Source: Macrobrachium rosenbergii (taxonomy: Eukaryota; Arthropoda; Malacostraca; Decapoda; Palaemonidae). From it: a DNA stretch of 64,000 nt. Numbering within the stretch: position 1 is the stretch's first letter; every line of letters begins with the position of its first letter. Positions 47,960 through 61,186 of this stretch are shown one piece after another. The position numbers and the translations under genes are program-made. The DNA is taken from positions 13,101,103 through 13,165,102 of the forward strand of contig NC_089794.1 in assembly GCF_040412425.1 (NCBI RefSeq), written 5' to 3'. The notes beneath the pieces were generated by a model. The model worked only from the letters and a program-made list of their open reading frames with translations. It was not told the origin of the DNA and did no database searches.

Positions 47960-48650
47960 TAGACATTAAGGTCATTGAGACAGGGTAACCCAATGCCTAT
48001 ACCTAATAGTAGCTATTAAGTTTGTCTTACTTCATAGCTATCAAATAGTTTAAGGTGTGGCTGTTTTATATTCAGTGTGGTGGCTCATTGCTGTCTTTAT
48101 TATAACTATATATTCTCATTCCTACCTTCCCATTTATTCTAATTCGTATTTAAAATTCTCCTGTAATCAATAGGTAATTTTATTAAGATTTGTGGTAATG
48201 TCATCTTTATCTCTTTATTGCAATAACTAATAGCGATTAGGTTCTTGTTCATATTTAGATTTGCTGTTCCATGTCGTACCTTCTAACTCGTAGCTAATTG
48301 TAGATATTCTAGTAATTTATAGGTCCTTGTCATCCTGGGAATTTGCTACAGTAGTTTGTGGCTGTTGGTTCTACTTCTAAGTAATTCATTCTTTTTTGAA
48401 ATCTTAGTTATCTGCTAACCTGTTTAGTAGCTAGCTTGCAAGTTGTCCTGAAGCCTAGCCATAGCTACACAAACTCCCGGCTACTTGCTTCTCTTTCTAG
48501 TAACCATTTCCTATTCTAAACGTCATCTATTTTTTATTTAAACAGATACCTGTCCGCTGTATTAACTCGTGGCTATTTGCTGTCCTTTCCAGTAAGCTAT
48601 TTACTTTCTTAATTCACAGCTATTTGCTATTCTAATTCCTCGCTATTTGT
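47960..48650. repeat. Decayed tandem repeat with '(g)tagctatttgct' core
   Basis: 'tagctattaag', 'tagctatcaaa', 'tagctaattgtagatattct', 'ggctacttgcttctc', 'ggctatttgctgtcc', 'agctatttgctattcta' and 'cgctatttgta' recur. Spacing is 50-70 bp in the clearest part (48430-48650). Confidence 0.65.
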
Positions 48651-48789
48651 ACACGAACATTCATCTCCCCTGTCTGTGCAATAAACCGTTTATGGACGTC
48701 AGGCGGATGGCCAGAGTGTTCCTGCCCTGTTGAACATCGGCAGCTATTATTAAGACTATAATTGTTACACGGAGGTTCTTTTAAGTGCC

Positions 48790-48843
<54 letters not shown>

Positions 48844-48890
48844 GGTGCTGAGAGTACATGGGTTTATATTCCAGAGTTTGTTAAAAGTAA

Positions 48891-48927
<37 letters not shown>

Positions 48928-49101
48928 GAGAGACATGGGTTTATATTCCAGAGTTTGTTAAAAGTAAGTAAGAGAGAGAGAGGGGGGGTGTTTGTTGAAA
49001 GTACAAGGATTTATATTATAGAGCTCGTAAAAAGTAAGGAAAGAGGGAAAGAGAGAGGGGTTTGTACAAAGGTTTATATTATAGGTTTGTTAAAATTAAA
49101 A

Positions 49102-49145
<44 letters not shown>

Positions 49146-49147
49146 TT

Positions 49148-49182
<35 letters not shown>

Positions 49183-49346
49183 AAGGGTGGTGGTTGTTGA
49201 AAGTACAAGGATTTATGTTGTAGAGTTCGTAAAAAGTAAGGAGAGAGAGAGATAGAGAGAGTTCAAAATCGGCTGAAGAAACGCTTTTCACAGACAGCGA
49301 TATCTGCAATATATAAATAGTTTAGGAGACATGAGATACCCCACCA

Positions 49347-49432
<86 letters not shown>

Positions 49433-49500
49433 CTGGTAGTATGTTTAGAGAGAGATATTTGTATTAACAGAATTGAAGAGAGAGAGAGAGAGAGAGAAAA
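48790..49500. repeat. Cluster of (GA)n tracts with duplicated spacer
   Basis: GA runs lie at 48790-48842, 48893-48925, 49094-49178, 49351-49429 and 49470-49497. Between them 'gggtttatattccagagttt' and 'gttaaaagtaagtaagaga' recur in increasingly altered forms (48868, 48947, 49007, 49068, 49206). A unit of about 60-80 bp containing a GA tract has been duplicated. Confidence 0.9.
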
Positions 49501-49978
49501 GGTATCGGAAAAAATATCGATATATAAAAACTGATAAGCAGAGAACAGATGTACTTAGCTAAGAGCCAAGAGTTTAAGAACAGACAGACAGACAGACAGG
49601 CAGGCGAAGATGCCAAACAAAAGTCCCTCTTAATGCATGTATACCTGGCTATACCTGGATATCAAAGCACTTACCAACAACCCATTCAGGTTATGACTAC
49701 ACCTGGTGGCTATACCTGGGCATAATGTCTTTTCATGATAACAAGAGAACCTAATTGCCCGGACCAAGTCATAAATAAGCATTGAGCGTGTCAGACGGAC
49801 AAGTTGCAATGCACGGACATATTCAGGTCGTGGTTTATACTAGTCATTTTGACAGTAATTACTCGCGCTAATTACACACAGGTAAATTCAGGTAAATTTT
49901 TACGTTTATACGCGCACTGGGAGGCCATTTGGGATGACCCTATGTTTGGATTTTGGAGAAAATTGATTTGCTTTATGA

Positions 49979-49980
<2 letters not shown>
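49501..49980. other. Unique sequence
   Basis: (CAGA)n is short at 49584-49600. 'tatacctgg' occurs several times at 49640-49720. No gene was recognised. Confidence 0.45.
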
Positions 49981-50055
<75 letters not shown>

Positions 50056-50081
50056 CTAAGATGTATTTGTAAACGGGGAAG

Positions 50082-50171
<90 letters not shown>
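49981..50171. repeat. (CT)n, then (AT)n joined to (GA)n
   Basis: CT lies at 49981-50053, AT at 50085-50132 and GA at 50137-50171. The inverted CT/GA pair around AT could fold. Confidence 0.95.
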
Positions 50172-50173
<2 letters not shown>

Positions 50174-50374
50174 ATGAGACTTATAAAAAAAGGAATATAA
50201 CTTGCGTAAAATACTTTCTCTTGTCTCTTGAACGGGCAAATGCCCTTTAATTTTTACTTCAGTGAAATCCTACACCTGGCCTACATCATTACCACCTGTC
50301 GAAAGACATCAAACTAAACTTCTATTTCAGTAGCTGCTGCTATAGCTAAATCATTTGAACATTACTTTTCTCTC

Positions 50375-53300
50375 CTTTATGCAATCACCTGGAATTACTT
50401 TTATCTGCTTTATGCAATCACCTGGAATACATTACTTTTATCTCCTTTATGCTGTCACCTGAATACCTTACTTTTATCTCCTTTATTCAGTCACCTGGAA
50501 TACCTTATTTTATCTCCTTTATTCAATAACTAGGAATACCTTACTTTTATCTCCTTTCTGCAATCACCTGGAATACCTTGGTTTTATCTCCAGAATGCAA
50601 TCACCTGGAATACATTACTTTTATCTCCTTTATGTAATCACTTGGAATACCTTTATCTCCTTTGTTCAATCACCTGGAATACCTTACTTTTATCTCCTGT
50701 ATGCAGTCACCTGGAATAGTTTACTTTTATTCCTTTATTCAGTCACCTGGAATACCTTACTTTTATCTCCTTTATGCAGTGACCTGGAATACCTCACTTT
50801 TATCTCCTTTGTTCAATCACTTGGAATACTTATTATCTCCTTTATGCAATCACCTGGAATACCTTACTTTTATCTCATTTATTCAGTCACCTGGAACACC
50901 TTACTTTTATCTCCTTTATTCAGTCACTAGAATACCTTACTTTTATCTCCTCTGTGCAATCACCTGTAATACCTTGCTCTTATCTCCTGAATGCAATCAC
51001 CTGGAATACCTTACTTTTATCTCCTTTGTTCAGTCACTTGGAATACTTTTTATCTCCTTTGGTCAGTCACCTGGAATACCTTACTTTTATCTCCTGCATG
51101 CAGTCACCTGGAATAGTTTACTTTTATTTCCTTTATCCAGTCACCTGGAATACCCTACTTTTATCTCCTTTATGCAATCACCTGGAATACCTTCCTTTTA
51201 TCTCCTTTGTTCAATCACTTGGAATACCTTACTTTTATCTCCTTTATGCAATCACCTGGAATACCTTACTTTTATATCCTTTATTCAGTCACCTGGAAGA
51301 CCTTACTTTTATCTCCTTTATTCAGTCATATGGAATACCTTACTTTTATATCCTTATTCAATCACTAGGAATACCTAACTTTTATTTTCTTTTTGCTGTC
51401 ACCTGGAATAGCTTGCTTTTATCTCCTGGATGCAATCACCTCGAATACCTTACTTTTATCTCCTTTATACAATCACTTGGAATACCTTTTATCACCTTTG
51501 TTGAATTACCTGGAATACCTTACTTTTATCTCCTGTATGCAGTCACCTGGAATCGTTTACGTTTATTTCCTTTATTCATTCACCTGGAATACCTTACTTT
51601 TATCTCCTGTATGCAATCACCTGGAATACCTTACTTTTATCTCCTTTATGCAGTCACCTGGAATACCTTACTTTTATCTCATTTATGCAATCACCTGGAA
51701 TACCTTACTTTTACTTACTTTATTCAGTCACCTGGAATACCATACTTTTATCTCCTTCATGCAATCACCTGGAATACCTTACTTTTATCTCCTTTATGCA
51801 ATCACTTGGAATACTTTACTTTAATCTCCTTTGTTCAATCACCTGCAATACCTTACATTTATCTCCTGTTTGCAGTCACCTGGAATATTTTACTTTTATT
51901 TCCCTTGTATTCAGTCACCTGCAATACCTTACTTTTATCTCCTTTATTCAATCACCTGGAATACCTTACTTTTATCTCCTTTATTCAATCACCTGGAATT
52001 CCTTATTTTTATCTCCTTTATTCAATCACTTGGAATACCTTACTTTTATCTCCTTTATTCAATCACCTGGAATACCTTATTTTTATCTTCTTTATTCAGT
52101 CACCTGGAATACCTTACTTTTAACTCCTGTATACAATCACTAAGAATATCTTACTTTTATCTCCTCTATGCAATCACTTGGAATACTTTACTTTTATCTC
52201 CTTTTTCAATCACCTGGAATACCTCACTTTAACCTCCTTTATTCAGTCACCTGGAATACCTTCTTTAATCTCCTTTATGCAGTCACCTGGAATACTTTAC
52301 TTTTATCTCCTTTACCCAATCACCTGGAATACTTTACTTTTATTTCCTTTGTGCAGTCACCTGAAATACTTTACTGCTATCTCCTTTATGCAGTCACCTG
52401 GAATACTTTACTTTCATCTCCTTTATGCATTCACGTGTAATACCTTACTTTTATCTCCTTTATTCAGTCACATGGAATACCTTACTTTAATCTCCATTAT
52501 GCAGTCACCTGAAATACTTTACTTTTATTTCTTTTATGCAGTTACTTGAAATACTTTACTTTCGTTTCCTTTGTGCAATCACCAGAAACACTTTACTTTT
52601 ATCTCCTTTATGCAATCACCTGGAATATTTTACTTTTATTTCATTTATGCAATCACCTGGGATATCTTACTTTTACATCCTTTATGCAGTCATCTGGGAT
52701 ATCTTGCTTCTTTATGCAATCACTTGGAATACTTTACTTTTATCTCCTTTTTTCAATCACCTGGAATACCTTACTTTTATTTCTTTTATTAAATCACCTG
52801 GAGTACCTTACTTTAATCTCCTTTATGCAATCACCTGGAATACTTTAATTTTATCTCCTTTATGCAGTCACCTGGAATAATTTACTTTTATTTCCTTTGT
52901 GCAATCACCTGAAATATATACTTTACTTTTATCTCCTTTATGCAGTCACCTGGAATACTTTACTTTTATCTCCTTTATGCAATCACCTGGAATACTTTAC
53001 TTTTATATCCTTTATTCACTCACGTGGAATACCTTACTTTTATCTCATTTATTCAATCACCTGGAATACCTGACTTTAACCTCCTTTATGCAATCACCTG
53101 AAATACTTTACTTTTATTTGCTTTACGCAATCACCTGAAATACTTTACTTTTATCTCGTTTATTCACTCACATGGAATATTTTACTTTTATCTCCTTTAT
53201 GCAATCACCTGGAATACCCTACTTTTATCTCCTTTATTCAGTCACCTGGAATACCTTACTTTTATCTCCTTTGTTCAATAACTAAGAATACCTTATTTTT

Positions 53301-55225
53301 ATCTCCTTTATTCAATCACCTGTAATACCTTATTTTTATCTCCTTTATTCAATCACTTGGAATACCTTACATTTATCTCCTTTATTCAATCACGTGGTAT
53401 ACCTTATTTTTATCTTCTTTATTCAATCACCTAGAATACCTTACTTTTATCTCCTGTATACAATCACTCGGAATATCTTACTTTTATCTCCTTTATGCAA
53501 TCACCTGAAATACTTTGCTTTTATTTCCTTTATGCAGTCACCTGGAATACCTTACTTTAATCTCCTTTATTTAATCACCTGGAATACCTTACTTTTATCT
53601 CCTGTATTCAATCACCTGGAATACCTGACTTTAATCTTCTTTATTCAATCGCCTGGAATACCTTACTTTTATCTCCTTTATGCAATCACCTGGAATATGT
53701 TACTTTTATTTCCTTTATGCAGTCACCTAGAATGCCTTACTTTAATCTCCTTTATCCACATTTATCTCCTTTATTCAATCACCTGGAATACCTTATTTTT
53801 ATCTTCTTTATTCAATCACCTGGAATACCTTACTTTTATCTCCTCTATGCAATTACCTGAAATACTTTGCTATTATTTCCTTTATGCAGTCACCTGGAAT
53901 ACCTTACTTTAATCTCCTTTATTTAATCACCTGGAATACCTTACTTTTATCTCCTGTATTCAATCACCTGGAATACTTGACTTTTATCTCTTTTATTAAA
54001 TCACCTGGAATACTTTACTTTTATCTCCTTTATGCAATCACCTGGAATACTTTACTTTTATCTCCTTTATTCACTCACGTGGAATACCTTACTTTTATCT
54101 CCTTTTTTCAATCACCTGGAATACCTGACTTTAACCTCCTTTATGCAATCACCTGAAATACTTTACTTTTATTTCCTTTACGCAATCACCTGAAATACTT
54201 TACTTTTATCTCGTTTATTCACTCACATGGAATATTTTACTTTTATCTCCTTTATGCAATCACCTGGCAATACCCTACTTTTATCTCCTTTATTCAGTCA
54301 CCTGGAATACCTTACTTTTATCTCCTTTATTCAGTCACTTGGAATACCTTATTTTTATCTCCTTTATTCAATCACCGGGAATACCTTATTTTTATCTCCT
54401 TTATTCAATCACTGGAATACCTTATTTTTATCTTCTTTATTCAATCACCTGGAATACCTTACTTTTATCTTCTGTATACAATCACTCGGAATATCTTACT
54501 TTTATCTCCTATATTCAATTACCTGAAATACTTTGTTTTTATTTCCTTTATGCAGTCACCTGGAATACCTTACTTTAATCTCCTTTGTTTAATCACCTGG
54601 AATACCTTACTTTTATCTCCTGTATTCAATCACCTGGAATACCTGACTTTAATCCTCTTTATTCAATCACCTGGAATATCTTACTTTTTATCTCCTTTAT
54701 GCAATCACCTGGAATATGTTACTTTTATTTCCTTTATGCAATCACCTGGAATGCCTTACTTTAATCTTTATTCATTCACCTGGAATACCTTACTTTTATC
54801 TCCTTTATGCAATCACCTGGAATACCTTACTTTTATCTCCTGTATACATTTACTCAGAATACCTTACTTTTATCTCCTTTATGCACTCACCTGGAATACT
54901 TTACTTTTATCTCCTTTATTCACTCACGTGGAATACCTTACTTTAATCTCCAATATTCAATCACCTTGAATACTTTACTTTTATCTCTTTTTTTCAGTCA
55001 CATGGAATACCTTACTTTTATTTCCTTTATTCAATCACCTGGAATTCCTTACTTTTATCTTCATTATGCAAGCACTTGGAATACTTTACTTTTATTTCCT
55101 TTATGCAGTCACACCTGGAATGCCTTTAATCTCTTTAATTTCCTGTATACAATCACCTGGAATACCTTACTTTTATCTCCTTGATTCAATCACCCGGAAT
55201 ATTTTATACGATCACCTGGAATGCC
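50375..55225. repeat. 37-bp minisatellite array, about 130 units, 4.8 kb
   Basis: The consensus unit is 'caatcacctggaatacctta' followed by 'cttttatctcctttatg'. All forward frames of the unit lack stops and 37 is one more than a multiple of 3. Translation therefore cycles through the three frames with a 37-residue period, and plus-strand frames up to 389 residues (50954-52123) appear. They are not genes: copies with 1-2-bp indels switch frame freely, and three frames are open at once. Each unit carries CACCTG, an E-box. Diverged units extend to about 50340 on the left and 55370 on the right. Confidence 0.95.
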
Positions 55226-56440
55226 TTTTTCGATTTTTTCAAATCCGGAACATGGCTTCCTAGAGGTTAAGATTCCCTTTACATCTTTCCTGTCTGACAA
55301 AAGTTTGGTCATTTCTGCGGGTCTTCGGAAAATCTCTCGGTATCACTTTTATTATCTTCGAATCACCTGGCAGTCTGGTCTAAAAATTAAATTTTCCCTG
55401 AGGGTCTTCCGAGCTTATTCTGATAGCTCCGTATCCGTTGTCGCCATTTCATATGGTGGGTCTTTATTTTCCAGTCATGTATTTTCCAGGAATTCTGGAA
55501 AGCAACATATACTTATCAGACTTATTAATTAAGTTATAATTTTCATGAATATAAATTAAATACTTATATTTTTTTCCTACTTTTCTCTTCCAGTTAAATA
55601 TAAAAATACCGGAAAGGTATTTTTAAAAATTTATTGGGAATGAGAGGTAAGGTAATTTTTTTTATTTATTTATTTGGAAGGAGAGAAAAAGACTTTACTT
55701 TTCATTAAAAAAAAAACAATTGTATATTCTTCATTGTTTCAGTAAATTTTTCACAGAAAAAGTCTATATAAATTATCTATAATCAAGTCCTAAGCAACAA
55801 AGACTAACGAAACAATAAATAGGAAGCAAGATTTACATAAGAAAATAACGACTCCAACCTTCAGTGGATCTGAATTCGAGGAAATTTATGCAGAACGTAA
55901 ACAAATAAAAAGATCTTTGCCATTAGGAGAAGATGACACATGAACTTCCAAACATGAGTGAAAACTGATGTCCTCACTCAGGAGGGGATCCCGCATTGGT
56001 TGAGCAGGGACTGTAGGTGGTGGGGGTTGGGAAGTGGTTGTAAACTGGTTGGGCGGGGGTGGGCGGTGGTCGTATAGACAAACAGGTGACAGATTTCAAG
56101 GCAATCGGTGCTTTCATATGCAAGTGTTACATTGACATTGAACGAGGACGTCAATACACTGGTCAGATTATATCAAACTATGTAGTACTTAGGAATTATA
56201 TCTCATTATGTACAAAAATGTATACCAGTGGGAGATATAATATAATTCACTTCAGTCATCCTGTCCTCACGTGATCGGAAGTTTGGGTTACCTGACATAC
56301 ACATGCGGAATGTTAGTCTGAGGAAGTGCAAAGAATCTCCACCTGCCAGCACTAACAAGCCATGTAATTGACACCTGTAAGCAAAGAGTCTTGTCATAAC
56401 AGATTTAAGATGTAGTGTAAACATTGTTTAGTTCTGTTCC
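55226..56440. other. Unique sequence right of the array
   Basis: 'atttccag' phrases occur near 55470-55495. A G-rich stretch lies at 55980-56070 ('ggttgggcgggggtgggcgg'). No gene was recognised. Confidence 0.45.
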
Positions 56441-56449
56441 GCCGTAATG

Positions 56450-57850
56450 TTAAGGAAAGCTTGAAGTTCTGTCGGATCTTGTTTGTTCCCATAGCATAAT
56501 TCCCTTTACCTAGGTGCCTCTAAAGCGCCATCGATTCCTACTCTAGAGTACCTTTGTTGCCATTTAGGTTCAGTGGTATCATTTCTTCACGTAGGGTGAT
56601 TCTTGACTACTCTGTGGTCTCCAAGGCACCAAACAACCAATCTTACAATATAGGCACTTACATCCTCCCTTGAGAACCTTAGCATTAGAGGAGACTCCCT
56701 TAATCATTATCCTAACCACACCTACATCTATACACTAGCTTCTTTCCTCAATTTCTCTTTCCCAGTTCATATCGTATCATAAAGTAATGTTATCTTCGCA
56801 TCCTTTGACACCATTCACATGCCCAGGGACATCCTGGTATTCCTAGGCAGCTTTCATACCCTCATTCAGGCGCCTTGGCACTTTATCTACCTCTCCTTCG
56901 AGTCTCTTGGATCTATTGTCCACCTTTCCCTCTGGGCTATCTGGGTCTTCATGTGCTTCATCCCTTCACAACTCGGTTTAATGGCTCCACGTTCTCCTTC
57001 CCCTTAAGGTCCCTTAATATCTTGCCAATTTATTAGGGCACCAGTATGGCTTCCTCGCCTTTCTTCAGAGTCCCCTTGGCATTATCGTATTCTCCTAGGT
57101 ACTCCTAAAGTGTTCCATGGCATTCTTCACTTTCAGGTATACTTTCATACCAATTCCTTTGCAAACTTCTATATCCTACTCTCCATCTGGTGTCCTTTGA
57201 CATCATACCAGTTCCATGTGTGGCCTTTCCTTATCCCTTAAGATTCCTTGGGATATCTATCCCGTGGTACTACCTCTGTCGCTTTTCTTACTCTAAAATG
57301 TATCTTGACAGAATATCAATACCTCTGGGTACCTCTGTGGGCTCTCACCTTTCCCTAATGTTCCTTGATATGATACCAATCCCTTAGGTCACCTTTCTTG
57401 GGATCCTCTTTTCATCTGAAGGCTTCTTGGCATCATGCCTGTCCCTTGGAAGATTTCTGGGGGTGTCAGACCTATTTTTAAGGTTCCTTGGCATATTGGG
57501 AGTATTATTTTGCACGATGTCCAATATTATTTGCATCTCTGTCACCTAACACTCAGGAGTCTCTTGACAATATGGTAATTCTTCGAAGAACCTCAACGGC
57601 TCTTCCCCTAGGCCTATATCCCTTATAATTATATCAACCCCTGAGAGAGCCCGTCATTCAGAAGTCTAACTAATCTCAGAACCGTAGTTACCCACTTCTC
57701 TCTTCTATGTCCCTTCACCCCTCTGGAATCTCTTAATAACCAATTCCTCACCACCAGTACTTCTAGAACTCTTCCACCTTCCTCACTGGTATATACTGTA
57801 GACACTAAGCCATCCCCTCCTTGACACCTCCTCACCACCACCCATCACCC
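56450..57850. repeat. Long decayed tandem repeat, unit about 60-75 bp
   Basis: Variants of 'aggttccttggcat' plus '(a)tcataccaattccttagg' and 'cac(c)tttcctt' recur through 1.4 kb, most clearly at 57040-57500. Short frames in it are by-products. Confidence 0.65.
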
Positions 57851-58800
57851 CCTATCCTGCACAGTACTGGTTCCACCTCGTGCAGATAATATTTAGATTC
57901 GATTTCAGACGGGACTTGGGCATTATCGACAAAAAATAGGATTACCGGATTTTGTCAGATAAACTTCCGGACCTGCTCTTTTCAACTGAGGCTTCGGGAG
58001 CTTTATAATGAGATCCGGAGATGATTCTGTTTGTTTAATCGCTGGATAGATAATGGAAAGAAAACATTTATTTGTTATTCTGTTAACGATTTCAAATAAA
58101 CAAAGAAGTCACTGGATTTTGTTTTTATATCTTTAATTCTTTTCTCTGCGTGGTTTTAGATAAGTGTTTACTGTTTCATCGCGTTTGAACTTTTTATTTT
58201 AATTTTCATGTATTTCATCCTGTTTGTAATAACCTCCTAAAGCTTGACAACTTTTAAATCCTTTTACCCATTAATTTTTTCTCGTGTATACGGTATAGTG
58301 GAATCATTCGTCTTCACGATCATTTAAATGTCCACAATTGTTATTCAGTTTGTCACTCTTGTTGTTGCTCAAAATGAGTAAATATTCGTGATTAATAATA
58401 AAACATGTATATAAGAAGAAAACAGAGAAGAATAAAATAATTAAGAAATACAATTCTAACTAATAAGGTAAATCCTTATTCATTTTCTTCATCTATCATT
58501 GTAGTAATTTCGTTTCTGTCAAGTTTCTGAATGCAGTCATCAAGTTTTTACTTATTTTGTGAACTTATCCGGGGCCACTTATAAATGTTACTACATTTTA
58601 AGAACTGTTTTCTGCTTAACTGAATGGAGTAGCCTAGTCACTATGAATGGATGCTGGGTCATCTCAAAAGACACCTCATTTCTTTATACAGCAGACGTTG
58701 GGTATCTGACCAGCGTTAGCCATGGCCATAGACTCTTGTGTGTCGTGGTATTCATAGGCTTGTGTTCACGATTTCCTGCCTGAGAGGACAACAAATCATT
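57851..58800. other. Unique sequence
   Basis: The 74-residue plus frame at 58559-58783 has no recognised domain. Otherwise AT-rich. Confidence 0.45.
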
Positions 58801-58808
58801 CTTAAATC

Positions 58809-58826
58809 ACACACACACACACGAAC

Positions 58827-58913
<87 letters not shown>

Positions 58914-58940
58914 GCACCAAAACACACACACACGCAAACA
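58809..58940. repeat. (AC)n-(AT)n-(AC)n microsatellite
   Basis: About 40 AT units at 58829-58908, flanked by AC-rich runs on both sides. Confidence 0.95.
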
Positions 58941-59955
58941 TATGTATATATACAAATACATGTTTTTTTTATTTTGTGATACCAATTCAGCTCTTAGAGG
59001 AAGCGGTTCAATTCATGAAGGTGTTAAGTCTGTTTGGGATGAGTTTGCCAGACCAATGTTATATCACATACTGCATAGGTCAACAGAGGCTCTTTTCCTC
59101 TTTTTTCTTTTCCTTTCTCCGTCTATCAACTGAGGTAATTCATTTCCGTTAGCATTTGCTTCGAAACTGGCAAACTTACAACAGAAGTAGGAGAACGAGA
59201 ATATTGACAACAATGGGTCACAGTGTGGGCCGAGAAGCGAGCAGAGCGAGAGTAAAACGTAAAAAACCACAATAAAGCAAATTCTGAAGACTGCAAATTC
59301 AGCGCAAGTATCCCTCTTCAATTATCTACTTTTCAGTTCTTGAGGAGTATCCCCTAACCGGCCGTTTTCTCCCAACGGTATTTTCCCATGAGCACGTCAT
59401 AATCGCGAATGCATCTCCCCTTTTAAAAAGACCTCACGGACACTACAGCACCGTAAGGTCCAAGTAACCTTGATATCTTCACGGATATTTGCCTTAATGG
59501 CCCTTAATGAAAATGCAACCCTCTCTCTCTTTCTCCCCCGTCTTGACTGTAGAGTAATAAGCTCGTCTATGCTATGGTATTTTTGGGGGTGGGCCAAATA
59601 ACCCAGCTATTAGACAACGCCAGGCGTATCTTTACTGTAGAGTAATTGGCTTGTCTACATCGTGTCTATTTTTTCCCCTCTTCTTTTTTGCTATAAATAC
59701 AGATAACCTTCCCATCACGACATTCGGGCTGCTATCTGGGCGAATTTCGACCCAAAGATGCTTTGTGGCAACTTTGCAGGAAATTCGACCAAAAGATGCA
59801 TTATGGCAACTTTGCAGAAGGGGTAACATATGTTTCGCCAGTCATGCGTAAACGGAATAGGAATTGATGGAAAATATTTTGATAAGAGGGACTGGTTATG
59901 GCAGAATGCTAATGATACGGTTACGATGACGATGTTCGTGAGTAACCTAAGGGCT
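58941..59955. other. Unique sequence with a short duplication
   Basis: 'gtagagtaat(a/t)(a/g)gct(c/t)gtcta' occurs at 59549 and 59638. '(g)aaattcgacc(a)aaagatgc' type phrases occur at 59741 and 59780. Both suggest old duplications of about 40-90 bp. No gene was recognised. Confidence 0.5.
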
Positions 59956-59957
<2 letters not shown>

Positions 59958-59996
<39 letters not shown>

Positions 59997-60078
59997 AAAA
60001 AGACCTTTACTATTACTACTTTATTCATTATAAAAATTTATAAATTATGATCATCATTAATATTAGCAAATAGAATAA

Positions 60079-60129
<51 letters not shown>
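59958..60129. repeat. Two (ATT)n tracts
   Basis: ATT lies at 59958-59996 and 60079-60129. Each is followed by '(g)aatagaccttt' or 'aaagaccttt', so the tract and its flank were probably duplicated. Confidence 0.92.
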
Positions 60130-60179
60130 TGAATAGACCTTTTTCCCCTCTATACGTATGATAATCACATACCATCAGA

Positions 60180-60420
60180 CAAGATTGAAAGGAGGGTTGG
60201 GGGAGGGGGGGAGAGATTGGTAAGAGGGGGGGGGGGATTGGCAGAGGCTTGCATGAAGTAGATTTGGCGTCCTGGCAATTAAGATAAGATATTCCGGCCC
60301 TAATTCCTAATCCAGCGCTTATTTCGGCCTAATCCGGCGCTAATCGCCTTGCTAATGAATTAGGACCCTCGACAAAGCACTCCCACTTAATGCTTTTAAC
60401 TGCTTTATCATATTAATCAC
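60180..60420. other. G-rich run followed by a TAAT-rich island
   Basis: A G-rich segment (60190-60240) precedes 60290-60420, which contains TAATCC twice plus several TAATC/TAATG/TAATT cores in GC-balanced sequence. A possible homeodomain-binding element, by inference only. Confidence 0.3.
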
Positions 60421-60946
60421 GTACCGCCCTATGAGAAACACTACGAGAGAGTCATTATCGCATTCTCTATCGAGTCAATCTGGGTTAGGGGTAATAAAAT
60501 GAGAAACAATACTACTACTTTTTACTAATGTAAACGATTTATGTGAAAGGTACTCGAGAATGAGAAGCATTTCAACGGTGAGGGAAAAAGTCATAATTGT
60601 TTTGGCTTTTGCCAGTTTTTTGGGGAGGAGTTAAAAACTTTTATGCTCTATTCTGAAAGATATCATACAGGACATTTGTAATCTGTGGAATAATCAGTAT
60701 TTTGAGAAGTGAGAAGCTCTACTTTTGTGACCGAAGAGAACCATCAAAATTTCATGTTTTGAGAAACACCACTTCGGTGGAAAAAGCAAATATTATTACA
60801 TCTTCCGGGTGTATTTTTTTTTTTTTTTACCTTCGTATATTCTTATGCGAGAAATTGCTAATCCTGAAAGTAACGATTAGAAAGCCTGAAGTATCACTGA
60901 AATAGAAACTGGTTTTGAAACGAAAACTTAAAGATTTCCCTCAGAG

Positions 60947-61186
60947 ATGCTGCACAGACTTGCTGAAATTTCAGGAAGTTATCTAGAAATCTGTCCACCC
61001 ATCCATTTTGCCGAAAACGGACTCCGCTATCTTCCGGATGTGTCAGTCTACCTGGGACGGCAGAATCTTACAGTCGGCGGCTTCTGTTGCCTGGCCCCTG
61101 TTGACGGCTTCTATATAAGGACCATAAACTCATGGCTTGTGCATAGCGATCGTAAGCCAGTCGGAATAGTATTACTGACAGAATGA
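60947..61186 (+). other. Unassigned 79-residue open frame of normal complexity
   Basis: One of the few frames here that is not a repeat translation: ATG start, mixed composition, ending LLTE before a stop. It has no recognised domain, transmembrane segment or splice signals. The region around it is GC-richer than its neighbours. It may be chance or a single exon of unknown type. Confidence 0.15.

Noticed and set aside
50954..52123. A 389-residue plus-strand open frame
   Set aside because: It is translation of the 37-bp minisatellite. Three frames are open over the same DNA, and the frame is switched freely by unit indels. No start or splice context.
50375..55225. Regularly spaced repeats resembling a CRISPR array
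   Set aside because: The whole unit repeats without unique spacers, the context is eukaryotic, and no cas genes are present. The same applies to 14400-17112.
58752..59133. A 131-residue plus-strand frame and its minus-strand counterpart
   Set aside because: The core is a (AT)n tract read as IYIYIY, and the flanks show no domain.
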